Below the pieces are notes generated by a model that was not told the DNA's origin, did no database searches, and was given only the letters and a program-made list of their open reading frames with translations. From a virus: DNA of 50,951 nucleotides. The position numbers and the translations under genes were made by a program. Below are positions 29,329 through 34,752 of this stretch, piece after piece. Within the stretch, counting starts at the first letter, position 1. Every line of letters begins with the position of its first letter. The DNA lies in IMG/VR virus record IMGVR_UViG_3300030012_003861, positions 1 to 50,951 of that record. The stretch is one strand, 5' to 3'.

Positions 29329-29584
29329 GCCACATGTCCTCTTTGTGTTCAGGCAGGTCAGGCACTTGGAAATCTTCCAAGCTTGGTAGATCGTACCGTT
29401 TAGCTAGGCCAGTGCCAGGCAATGATGTTGTTCCCCTGACCTTACCTGATTTCAATTTGATATTCAGTGTCTGACTAAAAGGTCCGACTTTGAATGTTTT
29501 AGAGAATGATTTGACACCACGTTCGGTAATATTGAAACCAAAAATGGTTTTGTCAAAGTTAAATGCTGATTTCTTTTGAGTCAT
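29315..29584 (-). CDS. DUF4236-like small protein, 89 aa
   Basis: The stretch KSFSKTFKVGPFSQTLNIKLKSGKVRGTTSLPGTGLAKRYDLP resembles DUF4236 proteins (basic strands ending 'T.S.PGTGLSY'), which are small beta proteins of unknown role in bacteria. The C-terminal 20 residues are acidic. Overlaps the next gene, so co-translated. Confidence 0.5.
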   Translation of the reverse strand: MTQKKSAFNFDKTIFGFNITERGVKSFSKTFKVGPFSQTLNIKLKSGKVRGTTSLPGTGLAKRYDLPSLEDFQVPDLPEHKEDMWHDSN

Positions 29585-29596
29585 TTTGAATTGATG

Positions 29597-29833
29597 TCAG
29601 GAAGGGGATTGAATCCAATGAGGTTTTGAATTGGGATGTAATTGATTGTAAGTTGAAAGTGTATTGCGATGAAGTGAGTTAACTCGCATAAAGTTAGCCT
29701 CAAGCCATTCATGCAATGCAATTTCAATTACTCGTGATTCATCGATGTCTAAAATGTCTGATAACAATTCAATCATTTGTTGATCGACATTTGTCATCGC
29801 GGTTACTTTGTGAGCCGGTAGTTCAATAGTCAT
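29597..29833 (-). CDS. hypothetical protein, 78 aa
   Basis: MTIELPAHKVTAMTNVDQQMIELLSDILDIDESRVIEIALHEWLEAN has the look of a helix-rich DNA-binding or ribbon-helix-helix-type domain, though the ribbon is not clear. The C-terminus is His/Asn/Ser-rich. ATGA-type overlap with the upstream gene. Function unknown. Confidence 0.55.
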   Translation of the reverse strand: MTIELPAHKVTAMTNVDQQMIELLSDILDIDESRVIEIALHEWLEANFMRVNSLHRNTLSTYNQLHPNSKPHWIQSPS

Positions 29834-30015
29834 GATTTGTGATCATTAAAGATTTCAGATGCGATTTGGTCTAATTCTTGCTCTAATGCTTTCCAACGAT
29901 TAGAAAAGAAAATTTCTTCCCATGTGTCAGAAGCATTAAGCATCATGAGATGAGCTGCATTTGCTTGAAGAAGTTTGAAATGAAATGGTGAAAGTGCAAT
30001 AGAATTTGAATCCAT
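29830..30015 (-). CDS. hypothetical protein, 61 aa
   Basis: Short helical acidic protein (MDSNSIALSPFHFKLLQANAAHLMM ... WKALEQELDQIASEIFNDHKS). The pattern suggests two helices in a hairpin. Sits 4 bases from the next gene upstream and overlaps the one downstream, in the early operon. No family recognised. Confidence 0.55.
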   Translation of the reverse strand: MDSNSIALSPFHFKLLQANAAHLMMLNASDTWEEIFFSNRWKALEQELDQIASEIFNDHKS

Positions 30016-30019
30016 TGAT

Positions 30020-30235
30020 TTAAGAATCTTTTAAGGAATCAGGTAGCATTTGATTAATAGTATCCTCGTCATCGCCCAAGTTATTCATCATGAACTTGGA
30101 ACCGTCAGGTGCAATAAAGCCTCCAACGAACGGGATGCCAGCTTTGTCTGCTGCCGCTCGCATCTTAGCTACCATCTGCATGGCCGCAAGTTTCTTAGAA
30201 TCTGGAATGTTGTTTGGTGTAGTGATGTCAGACAT
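30020..30235 (-). CDS. hypothetical protein, 71 aa
   Basis: MSDITTPNNIPDSKKLAAMQMVAKMRAAADKAGIPFVGGFIAPDGSKFMMNNL is helical with a Gly-Pro turn, followed by an acidic C-terminal region (DDEDTINQMLPDSLKDS). A tidy small domain, clearly coding, family unknown. Confidence 0.6.
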   Translation of the reverse strand: MSDITTPNNIPDSKKLAAMQMVAKMRAAADKAGIPFVGGFIAPDGSKFMMNNLGDDEDTINQMLPDSLKDS

Positions 30236-30275
30236 GATGCTTAAAATAGTGTGTCCTTTGTTAGGTCTGGTTGGT

Positions 30276-30527
30276 TTATTTGTAATAGTGCTGGCGGATC
30301 CAATATTCGATCGTTGATCGTTGCCAACTACAACCTGGATCAGCTAATAAACGATCAATTGCAATGTCAATAGCTGCTGTAGATCCATCTTGGTAAAGCT
30401 GAGCATGAACTGCCATTTCCATTTCACGCCACAGTTTTGTAGCTGAGGGAGACAAAGAAGATTTGGTTGGAATTTTACGGCCCTTCTCTTGGTAGTAGGA
30501 ACCGTAAATGTCAGTGACTGTGTCCAT
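30276..30527 (-). CDS. hypothetical protein, 83 aa
   Basis: Soluble, mixed charge: MDTVTDIYGSYYQEKGRKIPTKSSLSP followed by a helical MEMAVHAQLYQDGSTAAIDIAIDRLL and a C-terminal WQRSTIEYWIRQHYYK. Possibly a small DNA-binding helix pair. First gene of its transcript after the terminator at 30.6 kb. Function unknown. Confidence 0.55.
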   Translation of the reverse strand: MDTVTDIYGSYYQEKGRKIPTKSSLSPSATKLWREMEMAVHAQLYQDGSTAAIDIAIDRLLADPGCSWQRSTIEYWIRQHYYK

Positions 30528-30592
30528 AAATACAATAATTAAACGACAAATAAATGTTGGAAGTTCATTACAATAAACTTCATGTAAATAGA

Positions 30593-30627
30593 CAAAAAAA
30601 TACCCGGAGGGTTAAATCTCCGGGTAT
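30593..30627 (-). terminator. strong intrinsic terminator
   Basis: Minus strand: a perfect 10-bp stem ATACCCGGAG/CTCCGGGTAT with an 8-base loop, followed by a run of seven T. It ends the transcript coming from 31-34 kb, so the 30.5 kb gene and those below it need their own promoter. Confidence 0.9.
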
Positions 30628-30652
30628 CGCCCGTGTTTGCCGCGATTAAAGC

Positions 30653-31015
30653 TTAGCAATAGTGAGGCTGTTCAGAGGGATAGTACTGGGCATACCCGTC
30701 ACAAAATGTGATGTCGTAAGCGGTGAGACCACGACTGTCATCAATGGGCTCTTGATCTGTAACCTCGAATTCTTTTGCAAGTTCGATGCAGCGTTTAATG
30801 GCTGACTTTTTGCTGAATACGAAGTGTGTTGCGATTGGGGTACCTGCTTCATACCACCAACCTCCTTCTTCTGGACCACCGTAGTTTTGCCAGACTTTGT
30901 GGACGCAGACTGTGATGGGTTCACCTTCCCAGTCTTTGTGGATGTTATAAGCGTTGATGTAGAACCGAGCAAGGCCGGTCTTTGGGTAACGCTCTGTCCA
31001 AGTTTTGAGGGCCAT
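30653..31015 (-). CDS. conserved-looking phage protein, 120 aa
   Basis: Start at ATG 31015 (MALKTWTERYPKTGLARFYINAYN). It contains TVCVHKVWQNYGGPEEGGWWYEAGTPIATHFVFSKKSAIKRCIELAK. The aromatic 'GGPEEGGWWYEAG' block looks familiar from many phage proteins of unknown function. C-terminal DGYAQYYPSEQPHYC is aromatic. A compact alpha/beta domain is likely. Confidence 0.65.
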   Translation of the reverse strand: MALKTWTERYPKTGLARFYINAYNIHKDWEGEPITVCVHKVWQNYGGPEEGGWWYEAGTPIATHFVFSKKSAIKRCIELAKEFEVTDQEPIDDSRGLTAYDITFCDGYAQYYPSEQPHYC

Positions 31016-31081
31016 AAAAGAAATGAGAGGAGGCAAAGGATGTGCTCAATAACGTGATAGTCAGACTCAATAATGTAATAA

Positions 31082-31255
31082 TTAAAATGGGACATTTGAC
31101 TTTGGCTCTGATGGAGCTTCTTCTGAAGTTCCCGGTTCGTCACACTCTTCTTGCATAGCTTGTTCAAGATAATAGTGACGGTCTGCGTCGAAGAACATTA
31201 AGTCTTCATCCATCTTGCGCTCTTGGTCGATGATCCACTGTTTGATGAGTGACAT
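31082..31255 (-). CDS. 57-aa MSLIK-type protein, paralogue of the 28.5 kb gene
   Basis: MSLIKQWIIDQERKMDEDLMFF ... EQAMQEECDEP, ending in an acidic tail. The first residues and the overall length match the protein at 28468-28641. Preceded at 31278-31305 by a pseudoknot element, 23 bases before the ATG, as in the paralogue. Function unknown. Confidence 0.6.
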   Translation of the reverse strand: MSLIKQWIIDQERKMDEDLMFFDADRHYYLEQAMQEECDEPGTSEEAPSEPKSNVPF

Positions 31256-31277
31256 GATGTGATTTGATATAAGGAAC

Positions 31278-31306
31278 TGAGCAGTTTAAGGACATGCTCA
31301 GGTCCA
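31278..31306 (-). promoter_or_regulatory. structured leader element, family 1, copy 2
   Basis: Minus strand: GGAC-C-TGAGCA-T-GTCC-TTAAAC-TGCTCA, identical to copy 1 in the core and extended by an extra C/G pair to TGCTCAG. It lies 23 bases upstream of the second MSLIK gene and 5 bases after the previous stop codon. Confidence 0.75.
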
Positions 31307-31310
31307 TCAA

Positions 31311-31466
31311 TCAATCAGTTGAAGCGTGGCGAATAGCGATATTCAGGCGCGTTAAAATTACTTGCCAGAACTCTCGATCGACATCTTCGTCGAATTGAAG
31401 ATTTTCTTCAATGTTCTGAGCAATGGCTTGAGCGTCTTCTAGGTCGATGTGAACTAGGTCTGACAT
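31311..31466 (-). CDS. hypothetical protein, 51 aa, acidic
   Basis: Start at ATG 31466 (MSDLVHIDLEDAQAIAQNIEENLQFDEDVD). A start further upstream is open. Very acidic helix pair; no family recognised. Its stop lies 5 bases from pseudoknot copy 2. Confidence 0.55.
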   Translation of the reverse strand: MSDLVHIDLEDAQAIAQNIEENLQFDEDVDREFWQVILTRLNIAIRHASTD

Positions 31467-31518
31467 GGGGCAAAGGTGTGAGAAGGGCGAGAGGGCGGCG
31501 CGATCAACAGGCAATCAG

Positions 31519-31686
31519 TCAGCGTCGGCAAACTAGAGGTTCTTGAAGAGCTTCTAATGCAGAAGACCAATCTTTGTAATCTTTAGTGGTTTCATCTGTG
31601 TAATCAGATGCCATTTGTTCCATGCAATAAAGAATTTGATTGACTTGATCAGGAGTTAATTCAAATAGAACTTTGATACTAGACAT
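31519..31686 (-). CDS. hypothetical protein, 55 aa
   Basis: MSSIKVLFELTPDQVNQILYCMEQMASDYTDETTKDYKDWSSALEALQEP: a helical, acidic mini-domain. Starts 15 bases after the stop of the 117-aa gene. Function unknown. Confidence 0.55.
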   Translation of the reverse strand: MSSIKVLFELTPDQVNQILYCMEQMASDYTDETTKDYKDWSSALEALQEPLVCRR

Positions 31687-31701
31687 AGTAGTTGTTGGCT
31701 G

Positions 31702-32055
31702 TTAGTTCATGTAAAGCCAGCTGCCGTATGGATCAGCTTTCTTTAGTGCTTTGTTGTATGAGTTTTCATTGAATAGGTTGTAGCGTACATGCTTAGCCGG
31801 TGCTTTCCAGCTAGCAGGTTTGTAAACGTCACCTGTTGTTGCATCAATGAAACACCACGCTGACCATTGCGTTGGTGCATCTTGTGCTAGTCCAGTGACG
31901 TGACCAGTTACAACCTTGTAGTACTTCTTACCTGGTCGTATCTCATACATGAATTTCATGTTGGGATACTGTTTGTGTAGCTTTTCGCCTGCAGCATTAG
32001 CTACAGCTTTAATCTTGGTTTCAAGAGCGTGACGTTGTGTTGTAGTGATGTTCAT
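31702..32055 (-). CDS. conserved-looking phage protein, 117 aa
   Basis: Start at ATG 32055 (MNITTTQRHALETKIKAVANAAG), which overlaps the stop of the 49-aa gene. The distinctive part is SAWCFIDATTGDVYKPASWKAPAKHVRYNLF, an 'IDATTGDVYKPA.W.APA' pattern that I have the impression occurs in several phages, function unknown. Mixed alpha/beta, basic overall. Confidence 0.65.
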   Translation of the reverse strand: MNITTTQRHALETKIKAVANAAGEKLHKQYPNMKFMYEIRPGKKYYKVVTGHVTGLAQDAPTQWSAWCFIDATTGDVYKPASWKAPAKHVRYNLFNENSYNKALKKADPYGSWLYMN

Positions 32056-32201
32056 AATTTCAGAAGATGATAGATCCAACGAGCCAAAGCGTTACGCAAG
32101 CCAGGACTCTTGTAGCTATCCAGCCGACAAAAGTGTCCTGGAGTGATGCGAAAACTGTGCCCATTGGGAGAAAGATTGTGTGCGTTGTACAGATGGATCA
32201 T
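32052..32201 (-). CDS. hypothetical protein, 49 aa, basic
   Basis: MIHLYNAHNLSPNGHSFRITPGHFCRLDSYKSPGLRNALARWIYHLLKL. It overlaps the stop of the 108-aa gene by one base and the start of the 117-aa gene by four, so it is part of an unbroken translation chain. Basic, with a C-terminal amphipathic helix; may bind nucleic acid or membrane surfaces. Confidence 0.55.
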   Translation of the reverse strand: MIHLYNAHNLSPNGHSFRITPGHFCRLDSYKSPGLRNALARWIYHLLKL

Positions 32202-32527
32202 CAGACTTGATGTGTATTAAGTTTGAAGCATTCGATCTTCTCCAAGATTTTAGGGTCATGGAAGCAGTCTGGTTCTGCTTCAACCCATTGAGCGTCACCG
32301 ATACCGTCAACAATGATGAGTTCACGGTATTGTTTGGCGTGTAGGTTGTTCTCAAAAGCAATGACTATCGAGGTGTAGTCAGTGCCTGCTTCAAGAACTA
32401 CCCATCCTCTACGCCTGGCACTCTCAATCGCACGTTGCTTTAGTTCAGCTGTGCTCGTGCCGGTATATGTGGTGGTAGTGGTGGTGGTTCGTGGAGGGGG
32501 AACATCATCTTGAACTTGTTGCTTCAT
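32201..32527 (-). CDS. hypothetical protein, 108 aa
   Basis: Start at ATG 32527 (MKQQVQDDVPPPRTTTTTTTYTG), a low-complexity Thr-rich leader. It is followed by an alpha/beta domain (RAIESARRRGWVVLEAGTDYTSIVIAFENNLHAKQYREL). The upstream leader is very AC-rich (CACATCACATCACACCACA). Function unknown. Confidence 0.6.
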   Translation of the reverse strand: MKQQVQDDVPPPRTTTTTTTYTGTSTAELKQRAIESARRRGWVVLEAGTDYTSIVIAFENNLHAKQYRELIIVDGIGDAQWVEAEPDCFHDPKILEKIECFKLNTHQV

Positions 32528-32600
32528 TGTGGTGTGATGTGATGTGTGCAAAGAGATAGCATGCCCACTAACTAAGAGTGGGCAATGCATCTCTGTTAGG

Positions 32601-32942
32601 TCAACTCTCGACAGATACAGTTACTGGCTCAACACCCTGCTGGCGTTGTTTCCAGGTGTTGTATTGAGATTGACGTTCGGCTTGAGCTTTGATGAAGGCC
32701 GCGGCTTTCTCTGCTGGGCAGTGATGCACCCGACCTTTTGGTGAGACGTAGACGTAGCTGCCGTCTTGTTGACGTTCACCTTGCAAAAGTGCAAGCTTCT
32801 CGTCGTTGTAGGTGTAGCCGATCTTGACGGTGTGCTTGGAGCACAGACCATCTTCGTCGGTCCACTTGGCTGAAAGGTTGTAAAGATCGTTCTCGACCTG
32901 TGCTTGAACTACAGGAATAAGAAGACGAAGTGTGTTGATCAC
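32601..32942 (-). CDS. hypothetical protein, 113 aa
   Basis: GTG start at 32942, preceded by an AC-rich leader and pseudoknot copy 3. Residues about 27-80 (WTDEDGLCSKHTVKIGYTYNDEKLALLQGERQQDGSYVYVSPKGRVHHCP) are beta-rich with two Cys and a His; a compact beta domain. C-terminal helix is Gln/Arg-rich. No family recognised. Confidence 0.55.
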   Translation of the reverse strand: MINTLRLLIPVVQAQVENDLYNLSAKWTDEDGLCSKHTVKIGYTYNDEKLALLQGERQQDGSYVYVSPKGRVHHCPAEKAAAFIKAQAERQSQYNTWKQRQQGVEPVTVSVES

Positions 32943-32969
32943 TGTGTTGTGATGTAGTTAGGTGGACAC

Positions 32970-32997
32970 GAGCAGTTTAAGGACATGTTCAGGTCCA
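32970..32997 (-). promoter_or_regulatory. structured leader element, family 1, copy 3
   Basis: Same layout as copies 1-2, but helix 2 reads TGAACA/TGCTCG, giving one A-C mismatch (G-T if read on the plus strand). The GGAC/GTCC helix is intact. It lies 27 bases before the GTG start of the 113-aa gene. Structure support is weaker than for the other copies. Confidence 0.55.
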
Positions 32998-33019
32998 TCT
33001 ATTCAATTTAAACGAATGA

Positions 33020-33226
33020 TTAGCCGCCAAGATAACGAATGTGCATGCAAGCATAAGTATCACCTACGACACTGGTCAACATGACCAAGCGATGGGTGTC
33101 TGATATACCTGGCTTGTTGCAGTCATATCTTGCTTGGCTGTTCAGATGTTTCTGTAACGCAGAAGTACCAAGCATGCCAAGTGCAAGACCAAAACAAATA
33201 GCAGGAACTGCTTTGATAAAAGACAT
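33020..33226 (-). CDS. 68-aa exported or membrane protein
   Basis: N-terminal hydrophobic segment MSFIKAVPAICFGLALGMLGTSA looks like a signal peptide or anchor. The rest is soluble with two cysteines (YDCNKPGI and ACMHIRY). Leader AC-rich (TACATCACACC). Likely periplasmic or membrane-associated. Function unknown. Confidence 0.6.
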   Translation of the reverse strand: MSFIKAVPAICFGLALGMLGTSALQKHLNSQARYDCNKPGISDTHRLVMLTSVVGDTYACMHIRYLGG

Positions 33227-33242
33227 GGTGTGATGTAATAGA

Positions 33243-33288
33243 TGCCACTAGATTGTGGCAATAAGTGCCAGGGGGTTTGCACCCCTGG
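33243..33288 (-). repeat. two adjacent hairpins in the leader of the 68-aa gene
   Basis: CCAGGGG/CCCCTGG (7-bp stem, 7-base loop, 33268-33288) and TGCCAC/GTGGCA (6-bp stem, 33243-33260). They separate the 55-aa membrane protein gene from the 68-aa gene. There is no U-tract on either strand. Possible RNA leader elements or processing sites. Confidence 0.65.
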
Positions 33289-33303
33289 TCCCGCTTTGAC
33301 GGA

Positions 33304-33471
33304 TCACTTGGATGGACGTTTGATAACGTCCCGTGCCCAGAGCACACCACCGACTAGAGCAGCCGGTGGGAATGCAAGGGCACTGATACCAATGAGGCCA
33401 AGGGTTGCAATGTCTGCAAGACGTTGCTTCTCCTTGTCAGTCAGTGGTGTGTTGGGTTTAACGTCAGTCAT
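33304..33471 (-). CDS. 55-aa single-span membrane protein
   Basis: MTDVKPNTPLTDKEKQRLADI, then a 22-residue hydrophobic segment (ATLGLIGISALAFPPAALVGGVLWA) and a basic end (RDVIKRPSK). One membrane span with cytoplasmic Lys/Arg. Starts just past the stop of the upstream gene. Confidence 0.6.
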   Translation of the reverse strand: MTDVKPNTPLTDKEKQRLADIATLGLIGISALAFPPAALVGGVLWARDVIKRPSK

Positions 33472-33474
33472 TGA

Positions 33475-33651
33475 TCAGTTAGCAAGCAATGTTGCGTAGT
33501 ACTTACGAGCAGCAGTGACTGTTGTCACTGTGCTCTGATCATTAAACTTGACACCTTTGAATGCACGCTTGGTGATGCGTGCGAGATCTTCTTCGGAGTT
33601 GATAACAAACTCGAAGTAGAACTTGTCAGTGACAAAAGCAAGTGTTTGCAT
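33475..33651 (-). CDS. hypothetical protein, 58 aa
   Basis: Start at ATG 33651 (MQTLAFVTDKFYFEFVINSEEDLARI), chosen because the frame upstream lacks protein character and because the AATCAA-ATG-CAA context is shared with the gene at 33920. A small beta-then-helix domain, no family recognised. Pseudoknot copy 4 lies directly upstream. Confidence 0.55.
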   Translation of the reverse strand: MQTLAFVTDKFYFEFVINSEEDLARITKRAFKGVKFNDQSTVTTVTAARKYYATLLAN

Positions 33652-33672
33652 TTGATTAGATGTGATATGAAC

Positions 33673-33701
33673 TGAGCAGTTTAGAGACATGCTCAGGTCT
33701 C
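33673..33701 (-). promoter_or_regulatory. structured leader element, family 1, copy 4 (covarying)
   Basis: Minus strand: GAGAC-C-TGAGCA-T-GTCTC-TAAAC-TGCTCA. Relative to copies 1-3, the first helix changes from GGAC/GTCC to GAGAC/GTCTC. Both strands change and pairing is preserved, while the TGAGCA/TGCTCA helix is kept. This compensatory change supports the pseudoknot. Confidence 0.75.
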
Positions 33702-33725
33702 AGTTGTTGGCTGTTGTTCAGTGGA

Positions 33726-33920
33726 TCAGAAGACACCACTGATATACATCTCTGGATTGTTATCCCAGAAGTTAAGCAGCTCGCGTTGGTTAACTGTTTC
33801 AACCTGGTAACTAACCTCAGGATCCATCGCACCTGCCTCAGAGGCAGCTGCTTCAGCATCAGAGTAATCAGCCCAGACTGAAACAGTTTTACAGTCGCAA
33901 GTAACTATAAAGAGTTGCAT
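33726..33920 (-). CDS. hypothetical protein, 64 aa
   Basis: MQLFIVTCDCKTVSVWADYSDAEAAASEAGAMDP, a small alpha/beta protein with a CDC pair, acidic. Its leader ends TTAATCAAATGCAA, nearly the same as that of the next gene. It is the first well-supported gene of the large minus-strand operon below the origin region. Function unknown. Confidence 0.6.
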   Translation of the reverse strand: MQLFIVTCDCKTVSVWADYSDAEAAASEAGAMDPEVSYQVETVNQRELLNFWDNNPEMYISGVF

Positions 33921-33959
33921 TTGATTAAATCAATTACAATTGTTTGGTTGTTGGCTGTG

Positions 33960-34135
33960 TTTTCCACAAGTAAACGTAGCTTTCTCCACAAGCTGTGGAT
34001 AACTAACCGTATTACTTGGAAAAAAGCAGCGATAATAGCACACCTAAATGTGCGCGAAAGTCTCAGAAAGAGAGCGGATTGTGTCGATTAGCTGACAAAT
34101 TGTCGCACTTTGTGCTAAATCTTTAGCTAATCTTC
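33960..34135. other. candidate replication origin: DnaA-box-like sites and nested inverted repeats
   Basis: TTTTCCACA (33960-33968, exact cyanobacterial DnaA box), TTCTCCACA (33982-33990) and TGTGGATAA (33994-34002, box TTATCCACA in reverse) lie within 43 bases. The last two form a TCCACA/TGTGGA inverted repeat. Beyond them are GCACA/TGTGC (34038-34053), GATTAGCT/AGCTAATC (34086-34132), GACAAATTGTC, GCACTTTGTGC and GCTAAA/TTTAGC. It sits at the point where transcription polarity diverges. An alternative reading is a structured non-coding RNA. Confidence 0.5.
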
Positions 34136-34199
34136 ACATTCTTCCGCTTTCCACTGCGTGCTTCCTCCTATAGGCCGTTGGCTGTTATTTTTTTTCTCT

Positions 34200-34439
34200 A
34201 CGCATTCCCAGTCGGAAGACACTTGTGAGAACAGTCAGGAAAATCAAAACTATTTTGAGGTAAAAACTCGGGCTTTCCCCCGGCCACAAAAAAAGAGCCC
34301 TGGTGGACCCGGTACAAATACTCAGTAATTACTTTGATATTTTAAAAAATAAAAAAATTATAAAAAATATTTTAGGAATAAAAATTTTCAGCAAAAAATA
34401 ACTGGAAATTCCCCAGTTACCCCAAACTTTTACCCCAAA
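34200..34439. promoter_or_regulatory. gene-free region with a GC-rich inverted repeat and a strongly AT-rich stretch
   Basis: No credible open frame. 34269-34308 contains GGGCT...AGCCC arms around a C-rich loop. 34321-34391 is almost pure A and T with A/T runs, consistent with a DNA-unwinding element of an origin and with promoter activity for the divergent operons. Confidence 0.45.
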
Positions 34440-34694
34440 TCACTCTGCAATATTTGCTCTGTATGCCGCTGCTGCTTCAGCTGCGCGGCCCATCTTTCCG
34501 TAATCCGGATACTCTTCGGCCCTGGCCCGGTTAGCTCCGTTTAAAAAGGTTTGAATTTCTAGAGGTGAACTACCTTTTGCTTCCATTGCCGACGCTTCGT
34601 TAGCAATTAAAGCATCAGCGGCTTCCCTCATCTCTCGATTCGGACTTTCCATCCCTATTACTTGGGCATTTCTATAAATATAGTTTAGTTCCAA
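34440..34694 (-). CDS. hypothetical helical protein, 84 aa
   Basis: MELNYIYRNAQVIGMESPNREMREAADALIANEASAMEAKGSS then Ala/Arg-rich helical residues (ANRARAEEYPDYGKMGRAAEAAAAYRANIAE). First minus-strand gene left of the divergence point, 58 bases from the first late gene. Mostly alpha-helical with no Cys. Function unknown. Confidence 0.6.
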   Translation of the reverse strand: MELNYIYRNAQVIGMESPNREMREAADALIANEASAMEAKGSSPLEIQTFLNGANRARAEEYPDYGKMGRAAEAAAAYRANIAE

Positions 34695-34752
34695 GAAATT
34701 TTACCCGTTAAAATATAGATATCTAAAAATATTTGTTGATAATAGGACGATT

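Noticed and set aside
30646-31167. Longer minus-strand frame overlapping the 120-aa protein
   Set aside because: Ser/Thr/Leu-rich shadow; the alternative frame has the conserved-looking WWYEAG block and a good end at the terminator.
28664-33701. Reading the family 1 repeats as a plus-strand pseudoknot
   Set aside because: On the plus strand the connecting loop across the longer helix would be only 1-2 nt, sterically poor, and nearby genes are on the minus strand. Copy 3 does pair slightly better on the plus strand, so this is not excluded with certainty.
34269-34308. Intrinsic terminator in the origin region
   Set aside because: The arms (GGGCT/AGCCC) are separated by about 24-30 bases and the A-run lies inside the loop, so a normal terminator structure is not formed.
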